Assembly: GCF_009725205.1 (NCBI RefSeq)
Contig: NZ_WNZY01000001.1
Location: 310,001 to 374,000, forward strand
Origin: Paenibacillus timonensis
GTDB lineage: Bacteria; Bacillota; Bacilli; Paenibacillales; Paenibacillaceae
Reading direction: 5' to 3'
Length of the DNA: 64,000 bases
Under the pieces are notes generated by a model, which did no database searches, was not told where the DNA came from, and saw only the letters and a program-made list of their open reading frames with translations. Every line of letters begins with the position of its first letter. Position 1 is the first letter of the stretch. Shown here piece by piece: positions 41,637-50,020 of the stretch. A program made the translations under genes and the position numbers.

Positions 41637-42884
41637 ATGACCGATATTTTGAATCGCATCAGGGAACTCGCGGCTAGACTGGGAGAGCCTTACCGTCAGG
41701 CAATCGACCTGGACGAAATCCGGGTTGAGACGGGGGCGCTTCAGCTGGCAGCCGACTATGTCACGAAAAAAAACTACCGCAATGTGATTGTTGCGGTGGA
41801 TCAAAATACGTATGAAGCGGTTGGAAAGCAATTGGTAATGCTTTTGGAAACGGAGAAGGAACGCGGATCTAGGGAAATGGACGTTTATACCACGATGATC
41901 CAGCCTGATGCGGAAGGTGACGTCATCGCCGATGAAGCCTCGCTGATCGAACTGATCTTGGATGTTCAGCGGTGGGAGGCGAATATCATCGTAGCCTGCG
42001 GGGGAGGCACGCTGCATGACATCTGCCGGTACGCCGCTTACACCACGGGTATTCCATTCGTATCCGTTCCGACGGCACCCTCTGTTGACGGGTTTAACTC
42101 TAAGGGGGCTCCGATCCTTCTGCGGGGGGAGAAGAAAACGATCCCGGCCATCGGTCCGAAGGCGATATTCGCCGATCTCGATATCCTTGTGCAAGCTCCA
42201 CCGGAGCTGGTGGCGGCGGGGTTCGGCGACATGTTGGGCAAATACACCTCCTTGTTTGATTGGAGGTTTGGCTCGTGGACGGCTGATGAACCTTATCTGG
42301 AACTGGCAGCGGAAATTACCCGAAAGGCATTGGATAAATGCGTCGCCTCGGTAGATGCCATCGCAGCGCGAAGTGGGGAAGGGATTTGCCTCTTGATGAG
42401 CTCGTTGATCGAATCCGGTCTGGCGATGCTGCTGTTCGGGCAGTCTCATCCGGCTTCCGGCGCGGAGCATCATTTATCGCATTATTGGGAGATGGAGTAT
42501 CTGCGTGTAGGTCGCCGCCAACTGCTGCACGGAGCGAAAGTAGGAGTGGCCAGTATGGAGATCGCGGGCCTCTACCACCGGCTTGTCAATGAGGGCTTTG
42601 GGGCGCAGGGGATACATCCTGCTGCGGCGGTTCCGCCGCAAGTCACCGCCTGCTGGGAGCAGATCTGCCAGGAGATCCAACTGATCCCCGATCCGCACCA
42701 GCTTGGCGAATTGTTGGCTGCCGTTGGCGGCCCCAATACCGTGGAGCAGCTTGGTGTAGAACCGGGTCTGCTGGAACGCAGCTTGCGGGAGGCGCATCGG
42801 GTACGCCCGGGTCGGCACACGCTGCTGCGCGCATACAACGAGATCAACGAAACGTTTGCGGAGGAATCACCCGGCAGCGAATAG
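41637..42884 (+). CDS. araM: sn-glycerol-1-phosphate dehydrogenase (AraM type)
   Basis: The 415-residue enzyme interconverts dihydroxyacetone phosphate and sn-glycerol-1-phosphate with NAD(P). It has the NAD loop CGGGTLHD (121-128), SVPTAPSVDGF (143-153), and metal ligands Asp198 (GFGDMLGKYTSLFDW), His278 or 279 (SGAEHHLSHYWE) and His298 (LLHGAKVG). In Bacillus AraM lies in the arabinose operon, next to AraL. Here both partners sit in a glycerophosphodiester operon, so a role in oxidising imported glycerol-1-phosphate is plausible. The stop lies 5 bp from the convergent gene, with no terminator. Confidence 0.9.
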   Translation: MTDILNRIRELAARLGEPYRQAIDLDEIRVETGALQLAADYVTKKNYRNVIVAVDQNTYEAVGKQLVMLLETEKERGSREMDVYTTMIQPDAEGDVIADEASLIELILDVQRWEANIIVACGGGTLHDICRYAAYTTGIPFVSVPTAPSVDGFNSKGAPILLRGEKKTIPAIGPKAIFADLDILVQAPPELVAAGFGDMLGKYTSLFDWRFGSWTADEPYLELAAEITRKALDKCVASVDAIAARSGEGICLLMSSLIESGLAMLLFGQSHPASGAEHHLSHYWEMEYLRVGRRQLLHGAKVGVASMEIAGLYHRLVNEGFGAQGIHPAAAVPPQVTACWEQICQEIQLIPDPHQLGELLAAVGGPNTVEQLGVEPGLLERSLREAHRVRPGRHTLLRAYNEINETFAEESPGSE

Positions 42885-42889
42885 GGCGC

Positions 42890-43483
42890 CTATACGAGCG
42901 CCTTCTCCGCCCCAAATTGCCGGATCAGCGTCGCGCGGGTCATGACCAGCTTCAGCGGAATCAGCTTGTCCGTATGGCCATCGATCCGTTTGCGGCTGCT
43001 AGGATGGAAAACGGTGAGAAGTAATCGGAGGTAGGAGGTCGTCAACGTACGGAAGGCACCTTGTTCGACGCGATGTGTCTCGAAGCCTAGTCCGTGCGTG
43101 ATGCCCCGATGCAATAAGGTAATCCCCTGCAGCGCCTTTACTTGACTGAGCTGCGGGTTTCTTTGCATTTCGGCGCATATTTGGCGCATCGCGCTTCTGG
43201 CGAGGCGGGCAGTCATCAGGGCGACGCGGTTCGCCTCGTTCGATTGCAGCATGGCGAGGATTTGGCGATTGTCCAAATGGAGCTCTCCAATCCAATCGCC
43301 GTCTTGAATCCATGTGCCATCCTCGCATTGCATGCTTTTTCCGCGATATTTGGTGACGAACATTTTGCAGATGCCGAACTCTCCGGCGTAGTTGGAGCGC
43401 ATTCGGCTGAACAGATCGAACACTCGCTCCCAGCTCATCCAAACTCCTTGGATGACTTGCTTGATTATCGTTTGGGCTTGCAT
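42890..43483 (-). CDS. YkoP-like protein
   Basis: The 197-residue soluble protein resembles YkoP of Bacillus (MFVTKYRGKSMQCEDGTWIQ followed by GELHLDNRQILAML). Its biochemical role is unknown; in Bacillus it neighbours glycosyltransferase and deacetylase genes. ATG 43483 has only a weak ribosome site; the frame is open to 43591, but that part overlaps an inverted repeat. A 210-bp leader with strong hairpins separates it from the PAP2 gene. Confidence 0.7.
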   Translation of the reverse strand: MQAQTIIKQVIQGVWMSWERVFDLFSRMRSNYAGEFGICKMFVTKYRGKSMQCEDGTWIQDGDWIGELHLDNRQILAMLQSNEANRVALMTARLARSAMRQICAEMQRNPQLSQVKALQGITLLHRGITHGLGFETHRVEQGAFRTLTTSYLRLLLTVFHPSSRKRIDGHTDKLIPLKLVMTRATLIRQFGAEKALV

Positions 43484-43569
43484 CGATATCCCAGCTTTCT
43501 CTATAGAATGTGAAGCGCTTACATCAGAATATCCGGCAGTGTGCCGCTCTCCCCCAAGTTTACAGTAGA

Positions 43570-43592
43570 AATGTTGCAAAAGGTGCAACATT
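43570..43592. promoter_or_regulatory. 9-bp inverted repeat in the ykoP leader
   Basis: AATGTTGCA / TGCAACATT with spacer AAAGG is a perfect palindrome. It has no T-run, so an operator is more likely than a terminator. Confidence 0.45.
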
Positions 43593-43605
43593 CTAGAGCG
43601 GACAG

Positions 43606-43650
43606 GGCCGGATTCGCACCAAGCGGCGAATCGTTACAGGCTCCCCGGCC
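43606..43650 (-). ncRNA. candidate structured leader upstream of ykoP
   Basis: Outer stem GGCCGG/CCGGCC (43606-43611 with 43645-43650) encloses GATTCGC/GCGAATC (43611-43617 with 43626-43632) and a 12-base bulge. It lies between PAP2 and ykoP on the minus strand. It lacks the conserved boxes of riboswitches I know, and at 45 nt it is too short for a tRNA. Confidence 0.35.
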
Positions 43651-43693
43651 ATGCACGTCCTACTTTACTGGCTAAGCCTTCCGTACCTTTTAG

Positions 43694-44230
43694 CTAGGCC
43701 AGACCTGCGCTCAAGACAACGAGGAGAGCTGTTACGGCTCCAACCAGGCCGCCGGCCAGAACGTCGGAGGGATAATGGACTCCGAGATAAATTCGTGACA
43801 GGCCTACGATGAAAGCGAGCGGGAGTAGCACTTGCACCAGACCGGGGGCCGCGAATAGGAACGGGATCAATGTGGAGAACGCTGCTGTCGTATGTCCGGA
43901 CGGGAACGAGTAGTCCTTGAGCGGATGGATGGAGATCCTCGCGTTCTGCAGTGCTTCGTAGGGGCGGGTGCGCTGGAACCGCTTCTTGATCAGGACTGCC
44001 AGCAGATGACTGAGAGTCAAGGCGATCAGGCTATGCCAACCCGCCCGTTGCCAGGAACCGGTAGCGAAGACGACCACGGAGATGGTTAACGCGATCGTAA
44101 ATGCGGCGCTCCCTAGATGGGTCACACCCTTCAGAATCCGATCCAGCCACGGATGACTCAGCGAATGATTGCACCACAGAAACAGCCGGTTGTCGTATTC
44201 GCGCAGCCGAAGATAATAGCGATGTCTCAT
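43694..44230 (-). CDS. PAP2-family membrane phosphatase
   Basis: The 178-residue protein has about five helices and all three PAP2 motifs: KKRFQRTRP, FPSGHT and SRIYLGVHYPSD. Relatives dephosphorylate undecaprenyl pyrophosphate or phosphatidylglycerol phosphate at the outer membrane face. GGAGGAG precedes the ATG. It follows the MFS gene by about 100 bp on the same strand. Confidence 0.92.
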   Translation of the reverse strand: MRHRYYLRLREYDNRLFLWCNHSLSHPWLDRILKGVTHLGSAAFTIALTISVVVFATGSWQRAGWHSLIALTLSHLLAVLIKKRFQRTRPYEALQNARISIHPLKDYSFPSGHTTAAFSTLIPFLFAAPGLVQVLLPLAFIVGLSRIYLGVHYPSDVLAGGLVGAVTALLVVLSAGLA

Positions 44231-44333
44231 TCCAACTCCTCCACTTCCCTAAAAAATGATGGGCATCTATCGGCCCCTCGTCCTTCAACCAGGGTAACGT
44301 TTACCACGGAGACCGAACCAACGAGCGTCTTTG

Positions 44334-45542
44334 CTAGCCATGTTGCCGCTGCTGCGCGGGCGGATGCTGGCGTACCGGGCGGATCCAGTAAAATAACATG
44401 ATGCCAAACAACAGCATGGCGCTAATCCCGACCGTAACCGTTACGTCGAAGCTCTCCGCCATCCAGCCGCCCAGAATCGGGCCCAGGATGACTCCGATGC
44501 CTTCGATGCCGGAGAGGACTCCCCAGCCGGTTGCTTTCTGCTCATCGGGAACAAAATGGGACAGAATTGCGTTCCATGCCGGCAGTACGGCAGCATATGC
44601 CGCGCCAAGACAGACAGCAAGCAGCATCGTGCTGAACATCTGCCGGGAGTAGATCAATAGTCCAAGGCAGGCGGCCAAGACGCCGAATCCGGCGATCAAC
44701 AGCCACTTGTGACCCCATTTGTCGGCGAGCCGGCCCATCGGGATGAGCAATAATACGGTCATACAGCCTCCGGCCATCAACACGATGGAATATCCCGAAT
44801 AATCCAGCGCCAAATATTCAGAAGCAAAACTCGGTAGGACGGGCACCAGCAGGCCGGCTGCTAATGTCTGCACGATCATGCCGGGTACGAGCGGCTTCAT
44901 CTGAGTCAGCTTACTCCCGATTTGCCGCATTTGCTGCTTAAACGGAACCGTGTCTCCCAGCAATCGGCGGGATGAGAAATCCATCCGTTTCAAGGCAGCA
45001 AGCAGCCACCCGGCCGTCCAGCATCCGGCCAACAGCCAGAAAGATAAGGTATAACTGCGATCCATCAGAAAGTTGACGGCGACCGGGCCGAGACCCAGCG
45101 AAACAAGCCAAATGGTGTAGATGGATCCCATCTGTGAGCCGCGACTGTCCTCCCGAATTTCGGATAGGCAGAGCAGCCAAACGGGCGACACCCCGATCCC
45201 GATCAGACCGGCCCCAAGCACGATGGCCCACGGGGCGCTGACCCCATAGGAGACAAACAGGCCTAGCAGTCCCAACAACAGAAAGATATTCAGGATCAGC
45301 CGAGCCGGGAACCGGTCCAGCACGTAACCCGCGAGCACTTTAATCAGCGTGTCGGCTAAATAGTGGACCGAGATGGCTACGCCAACTGCCGCTAAGGTAA
45401 TGTGGCGTTCCTTGGCATAAGCGGGTAAAAACGAGATGAGAAAGGCGCTGCGGGCGATTTCCGTCATAAACAAAATGGCAGCGCAGTGCAGAAATGCAGG
45501 TGTCAAATGATTTCCTGATATCCAACGAGCAGTACGTTTCAT
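44334..45542 (-). CDS. MFS transporter, possible glycolipid flippase (LtaA-like)
   Basis: The 402-residue protein has about 12 helices and MFS loop motifs GYVLDRFPARL and GRLADKWGHK. The start at 45542 has AAGGAG 10 bases upstream; the frame is open to 45743 but that part overlaps the glycosyltransferase. It follows a UgtP-like glycosyltransferase by 58 bp, the same pairing as ypfP-ltaA in staphylococci, where the MFS protein flips the lipoteichoic acid anchor. A drug-efflux role remains possible. Confidence 0.8.
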   Translation of the reverse strand: MKRTARWISGNHLTPAFLHCAAILFMTEIARSAFLISFLPAYAKERHITLAAVGVAISVHYLADTLIKVLAGYVLDRFPARLILNIFLLLGLLGLFVSYGVSAPWAIVLGAGLIGIGVSPVWLLCLSEIREDSRGSQMGSIYTIWLVSLGLGPVAVNFLMDRSYTLSFWLLAGCWTAGWLLAALKRMDFSSRRLLGDTVPFKQQMRQIGSKLTQMKPLVPGMIVQTLAAGLLVPVLPSFASEYLALDYSGYSIVLMAGGCMTVLLLIPMGRLADKWGHKWLLIAGFGVLAACLGLLIYSRQMFSTMLLAVCLGAAYAAVLPAWNAILSHFVPDEQKATGWGVLSGIEGIGVILGPILGGWMAESFDVTVTVGISAMLLFGIMLFYWIRPVRQHPPAQQRQHG

Positions 45543-45600
45543 ATGGGCGTAGCTCCTTGCTTCATATTCGTGTGCCGGCGGCTGTGCGGCAGGGATAGAT

Positions 45601-46746
45601 TTAATGTCCGTCCGCCAACGCCGGCAGACGGCCCGCCAGGCGCAGCACATCCCGGACGATCGTCTCGGTGGCGCATCCTGCAGCAAGTTCGTCATACTGC
45701 TGGAGCATCCGGGCGCGGCGGACTTCAGAATCGAGAAGCTCATGCACTTGCTCCGTCAAAGCCCGCGGCGAAGAGGCTACTACTGCCGCGCCTTTACGCT
45801 CGAGGTATTTCGCGTTCTCCCGCTCCTGGCCGGAGAACGGTTTGTAGACCACGATAGGGGTACGGATTTGGATCGCCTCCGACAATGTGATGCCCCCGGC
45901 CTTCGTCACGATGCAGGAAGCTTGTCGCATACGGTCATGAATCGCTTCGACGTAACCAAACAAACGCAGCCGTTCGTGACCGACAAACCGCCGCTCCAAG
46001 CGACGCCGTAGCTTATCGTTGCCGCCGCAGACGATGTCCACTTGAACATCCGGCAGTGCCAGAAGCTTCGCGGTGATGAGCTGGATGTCCGGTAAAGGAA
46101 TATGTGCGCCCATCATAACCAGGACGGATCGAGATCCACCTGCGGATCGAAGTGGTTGCGGACTCATTGAGCGCGTCAGCTCATAAAACGGTTCCCGAAC
46201 CGGGATGCCGCTGACGACAATCGATTCCGCAGGCACGCCGCGTTCGATCATCTCCCGCTTCAAATCCGCTGTCGCCACGAAATAGCGGTCTGGCCTCGTG
46301 AACAACCAGCGGTTGTGTAGGCTGAAGTCGGTCACAACCGTGAATACCGGCACCCGAATGCCGTGTTTTCGCAGCTGATCCGTGATGCCGCCGAAAGGAA
46401 AGGTGCTGATGATCGCGTCGGGCCGTTGTTTTTGGAGCAGGTTGACCAGCTTTTTCATCCCTAGCTGATTCCCCCATTTGGCCAAGGCGCTCGTCTGCTG
46501 GAGGTCCCGGGTCGCGTAGTAGCTCCACCCGTAATAGTCCAGGCCATATGCGGAGAACCACGGGCTATACAAATAAAGCTGCCGAGAGACGGAATTCATT
46601 CCCGGATGGGCCTCGCGGTACAGATCGATCACACGGACTGTACAAGCGCCCGAGTTGGTAAGGGATTGCTTCAGCGTCCTTGCCACCTGGATATGGCCGT
46701 TGCCGTATCCGGCGGTCAGGATGACGATGTGCATGTTTTGCTTCAT
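45601..46746 (-). CDS. UgtP/YkoN-like glycosyltransferase (MGDG synthase family)
   Basis: The 381-residue GT28-type enzyme starts MKQNMHIVILTAGYGNGHIQ, the acceptor-binding loop of the MGDG-synthase family. Its C-terminal nucleotide-sugar site reads VTKAGGITLSEAI and VVYKPFSGQERENAKYL. Such enzymes add glucose to diacylglycerol for glycolipid or lipoteichoic acid anchors. I use ATG 46746; the frame open to 46803 lacks a site. Linkage to an MFS protein and a PAP2 phosphatase points to envelope lipid synthesis. Confidence 0.87.
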   Translation of the reverse strand: MKQNMHIVILTAGYGNGHIQVARTLKQSLTNSGACTVRVIDLYREAHPGMNSVSRQLYLYSPWFSAYGLDYYGWSYYATRDLQQTSALAKWGNQLGMKKLVNLLQKQRPDAIISTFPFGGITDQLRKHGIRVPVFTVVTDFSLHNRWLFTRPDRYFVATADLKREMIERGVPAESIVVSGIPVREPFYELTRSMSPQPLRSAGGSRSVLVMMGAHIPLPDIQLITAKLLALPDVQVDIVCGGNDKLRRRLERRFVGHERLRLFGYVEAIHDRMRQASCIVTKAGGITLSEAIQIRTPIVVYKPFSGQERENAKYLERKGAAVVASSPRALTEQVHELLDSEVRRARMLQQYDELAAGCATETIVRDVLRLAGRLPALADGH

Positions 46747-47113
46747 GGGTAGCTGCCGCCTTTCCACCGAAATAGAAACGCACGGGTTCTTCCGTCGAAT
46801 CATTCCGAGTTCCAGTATATAGGAAGCCTGGAAGAATCAAACCGGCCGTGCGGCGTGATTTGGTTCCGACCTTGGTCCAGTTTGTAGGCCGGACCGCTTG
46901 CGAGTTGACCGGGTCGTTTCTCGCACTCGTCAAAGTTTAACGTATCTTCACTTTAGGGCACTAATGTTAACGTTTGTTTAAAAGGGAGGGCAATCTGTGT
47001 AAAACGGGTAGGGGCGAAGACGCGGCGCATTCGTTTTTTTACCTGTGGCATTCGGGATGACGGATTAGGTATAATTAGAAAATGACTTGAGTTTGTTTAG
47101 AAAGAGGATACGC
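46747..47113. other. divergent spacer between glycosyltransferase and rlmN
   Basis: The 367-bp spacer has no credible gene. TATAAT at 47070-47075 is a good -10 box for rlmN (+), with a poor -35. The left part should hold the glycosyltransferase promoter. Confidence 0.4.
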
Positions 47114-48169
47114 ATGAATAAACAATCCATTTATGGTTTGACGAAGGATCAGCTGGCCGCTTGGCTGCTGGATCGTGGACATAAACGAGGCCGGGCTGAG
47201 AGGGTCTGGGACGGCTTGTACCGCAAACGGGTTACCGATTACGAAAAGATGGAGGGTGTTCATCCAGAATGCCTCTCCCTGCTTGAAGGGGAATTTGCCA
47301 TCGAAACCTTGGAGGAGCATATCCGCCAGGAGTCGGTCGACGGGACGATCAAGTTTCTGTTCCGCCTGCAGGATGGCAATCTGATTGAAACGGTGCTTAT
47401 GCGCCACAAATTTGGCCTGTCGGTATGCGTGACTACGCAGGTCGGCTGCAATATCGGCTGTAGCTTCTGTGCCAGCGGACTGATGAAGAAGAGTCGGGAC
47501 CTGACGAGCGCGGAAATTGTGGAACAGGTGATGAAGGTGCAATTGCACCTGGATCGAATGGGAAATGGTGAACGGGTAACTCACATCGTTGTGATGGGGA
47601 TCGGGGAGCCTTTCGATAATTACGATAATATGGCCGATTTCCTGAGGGTTATCCAGGACCCTAAAGGGCTTGCGATTGGCCCGCGCCATATTACCGTGTC
47701 GACTAGCGGACTGGCGGACAAAATCATCGAATTTGCCGATTCCGACCTGCAGGTGAATTTGGCCGTGTCCCTGCATGCGCCAAATAATGAGCTGCGCACG
47801 CGGATCATGAAGATCAATAAGGCGATTCCGCTCGAGAAGCTGATGGCGGCGATCGACTATTACTTGGAGCAAACGAACCGGCGGCTCACGATGGAGTATA
47901 TTTTGCTGAAGGGCGTTAACGACGGGACCGAGCATGCCCAGGAACTAGCCGATCTGCTGGGCGATCGATTTGTGAACGTCAATCTGATCCCTTATAACCC
48001 GGTGGATGAGCACAGTCAGTATCAACGGAGCGAGCAGGATTCTGTGCTGGCCTTTTACGATGTGCTGAAAAAACGCGGTCTCAGCGTCAGCGTTCGATTG
48101 GAGCATGGTGCTGATATCGATGCGGCCTGCGGACAGCTGCGCAGCAAGCAATTGAAGCGGCCGAGCTGA
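47114..48169 (+). CDS. rlmN: 23S rRNA (adenine-2503-C2) methyltransferase RlmN
   Basis: The 351-residue radical-SAM enzyme has the cluster motif CNIGCSFC (Cys112, 116, 119), MGIGEPF, VSLHAPN and the C-terminal catalytic Cys in [10 protein letters not shown]. It methylates A2503 of 23S rRNA and some tRNAs. It resembles RlmN of bacilli ([10 protein letters not shown]) far more than Cfr. The start at 47114 has AGAGGAT upstream. It is transcribed alone. Confidence 0.93.
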   Translation: MNKQSIYGLTKDQLAAWLLDRGHKRGRAERVWDGLYRKRVTDYEKMEGVHPECLSLLEGEFAIETLEEHIRQESVDGTIKFLFRLQDGNLIETVLMRHKFGLSVCVTTQVGCNIGCSFCASGLMKKSRDLTSAEIVEQVMKVQLHLDRMGNGERVTHIVVMGIGEPFDNYDNMADFLRVIQDPKGLAIGPRHITVSTSGLADKIIEFADSDLQVNLAVSLHAPNNELRTRIMKINKAIPLEKLMAAIDYYLEQTNRRLTMEYILLKGVNDGTEHAQELADLLGDRFVNVNLIPYNPVDEHSQYQRSEQDSVLAFYDVLKKRGLSVSVRLEHGADIDAACGQLRSKQLKRPS

Positions 48170-48196
48170 GCGAACGAAAAGGCGGAAATTTTGAAA

Positions 48197-48236
48197 GAAA
48201 AGGACTTGGAGCATTGCTCCAAGTCCTTTTCTTTTC
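48197..48236. terminator. strong terminator after rlmN
   Basis: A perfect 16-bp stem GAAAAGGACTTGGAGC / GCTCCAAGTCCTTTTC with loop ATT is followed by TTTTC. The A-run on the left lets it serve the convergent gene too. Confidence 0.92.
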
Positions 48237-48298
48237 GAGTAGCCGGAGGGGGCGGGATTGACATCGAGAGGTGGCGTTGCCACACAACTGCCGCTTCC

Positions 48299-49072
48299 CT
48301 ATAGATGGCTAGCGATCACGTTCTCCAGCAAGGCAGCCACCGCCTGAGGTCCGCGTTGGAGCTCCTCCTTCGACAGAGGGACCCGCACGAATCGTTCATC
48401 CAGCTCCATCGCCTCGGCGAATAAGCCGCTTAAGCCTCGGGTACGGCGATCGACCTGGAGCACCAGCTCCAATGATTCCCCCCGCGGGAAGAACAGGATC
48501 TCCAGCTCGTCGAGATACCCGCGGAACTTCGTACCCGGAACATATTCGAATTCCTGCACGAAAGGCAAGGCACCGCCAAGCCTCGGCGCATAGTCGTTTG
48601 TCACTTCACGCAAACGGAAGCCCAGCAACTCGACGGCGTCCAACACGGTTTGCATTTTCGCATCCGGCAAAACATGGATCAGGTCCTCGTCCTTGGGATC
48701 CACGGCCAGATCGATGTCCAGCCCGCTTTCCACCCAAATGGGCACGTTGTGCAGCGTCACGGGCATTTGATCCGGAAGCCGGAATCGGAACGGAAACTGC
48801 CTGCGCTCGCCGGCCCGCAGCTGGAAACCTTCGGTGACGAGGGATTTGGCGATCGTGCCCGTTGCTCTAATTTTGCGGTCGTTTGACTCGCGTAAGTAGT
48901 TGGTTTTCAGCTTTACATAAATGTTGCCGATGGTTTGGTCGGTCTGCCCACCTTCCACATATAGGGTACCACTGATTTCGCCGCCCAGCCGGACTTCGAT
49001 CGCATCCAGTTCCGTATTGACCTGCGCCGAACCGATCCCCACGCTGGCTAGCATCTTCTTGAAAAAGGACAT
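48299..49072 (-). CDS. spo0M: Spo0M-type sporulation-control protein
   Basis: The 257-residue arrestin-like protein begins MSFFKKMLASVGIGSAQVNT, the hallmark of Spo0M, followed by VRLGGEISGTLYVEGG. Spo0M modulates entry into sporulation and binds cytoskeletal partners in Bacillus. ATG 49072 has AAGG 8 bases upstream; GTG 49075 is less likely. It stands alone, divergent from cutC. Confidence 0.9.
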   Translation of the reverse strand: MSFFKKMLASVGIGSAQVNTELDAIEVRLGGEISGTLYVEGGQTDQTIGNIYVKLKTNYLRESNDRKIRATGTIAKSLVTEGFQLRAGERRQFPFRFRLPDQMPVTLHNVPIWVESGLDIDLAVDPKDEDLIHVLPDAKMQTVLDAVELLGFRLREVTNDYAPRLGGALPFVQEFEYVPGTKFRGYLDELEILFFPRGESLELVLQVDRRTRGLSGLFAEAMELDERFVRVPLSKEELQRGPQAVAALLENVIASHL

Positions 49073-49227
49073 CACTCCACCCTTCCTTCACCATGTATTC
49101 GTAATGAATGACTGATTTATCAAGCCGAGGATTTATGGAAATTATATACGTCCATGGGGCGGTTTCGGTTTCGTTTATGCTAACATATGACGTATAATCG
49201 GATCACTGATAACAAGGAGGTTTCCTG

Positions 49228-49923
49228 ATGTTTCTGGAGGTCATAGCAACCTGTGTGGAGGACGCCATCGTCGCGGAGGCAAACGGGGCGGACCGGCTGG
49301 AGCTGATTACGGCGATAACGGAAGGCGGACTCACCCCTGGCATTGGTATGGTCCGACAAGTGGTAAAGGCCGTGGACATTCCTGTCCACGTGATGGTACG
49401 TCCGCATAGCCGGTCTTTTGTGTACGGGGAAGCCGACGTGCTTACTATGGAGGAGGAAGTCCGGGCCATTGCCGATGCAGGGGCGGCGGGCATCGTGTTT
49501 GGGGCGCTAACTGCCGAGCGCAAGATCGATGAGGCTGCGTTAGAACGGATCTTAGCGCTGGCAGTCGGGCTCAACGTAACGTTCCACCGAGCGTTTGACG
49601 AATTGGCGGACCTGCCCTCCGGATTGCGTACGCTGATGCAATACCGGCAGGTAAATCGGGTACTGACCTCGGGCGGAACGCGGCCGGCCCCGCAGGCGGT
49701 TCCCGCAATCCGGGAGCTGATGGCGATCGCTAATGGCAGCTCGCTGCGCATTTTAGCCGGCTACGGTTTGACTCTGGAGACCGTCTCGCAGTTCGTCGCT
49801 GATACAGGCGTTACCGAGGTGCATTTCGGCTCCGCCGTGAGGCAAGGGGGGAACGGGTTGGCTCCCCTAGATCCATCCAAGCTGTTGAGCTTGTCCCGTT
49901 TGCTGCACGACCGCAATCAATAG
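49228..49923 (+). CDS. cutC: CutC family protein
   Basis: The 231-residue TIM-barrel protein matches CutC: ATCVEDAIVAEANGADRLEL, VHVMVRPHSRSF, FHRAFDEL and LTSGG. CutC was named for copper homeostasis, though the direct role is disputed. AAGGAGG lies 7 bases before ATG. It has no clear partner genes. Confidence 0.93.
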   Translation: MFLEVIATCVEDAIVAEANGADRLELITAITEGGLTPGIGMVRQVVKAVDIPVHVMVRPHSRSFVYGEADVLTMEEEVRAIADAGAAGIVFGALTAERKIDEAALERILALAVGLNVTFHRAFDELADLPSGLRTLMQYRQVNRVLTSGGTRPAPQAVPAIRELMAIANGSSLRILAGYGLTLETVSQFVADTGVTEVHFGSAVRQGGNGLAPLDPSKLLSLSRLLHDRNQ

Positions 49924-50020
49924 GAAACCCCATAATATACCATATATATACTGGATACCAAACCTTTACTGGAGAGAAAATGTCATTATACTCCATGACG
50001 AGGAGAGTTATCCAGAACTT

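Noticed and set aside
43606..43650. tRNA or cobalamin riboswitch
   Set aside because: The element is only 45 nt, lacks a cloverleaf, and the conserved 3' B12-box is absent in the right order.
47075..47935. Minus-strand open frame (286 codons) opposite rlmN
   Set aside because: The forward strand carries all RlmN motifs; the reverse product has no recognisable fold and low plausibility.
47114..48169. Cfr-type antibiotic-resistance methyltransferase
   Set aside because: The N-terminal and cluster-flanking segments ([29 protein letters not shown]) follow RlmN of bacilli, not Cfr.
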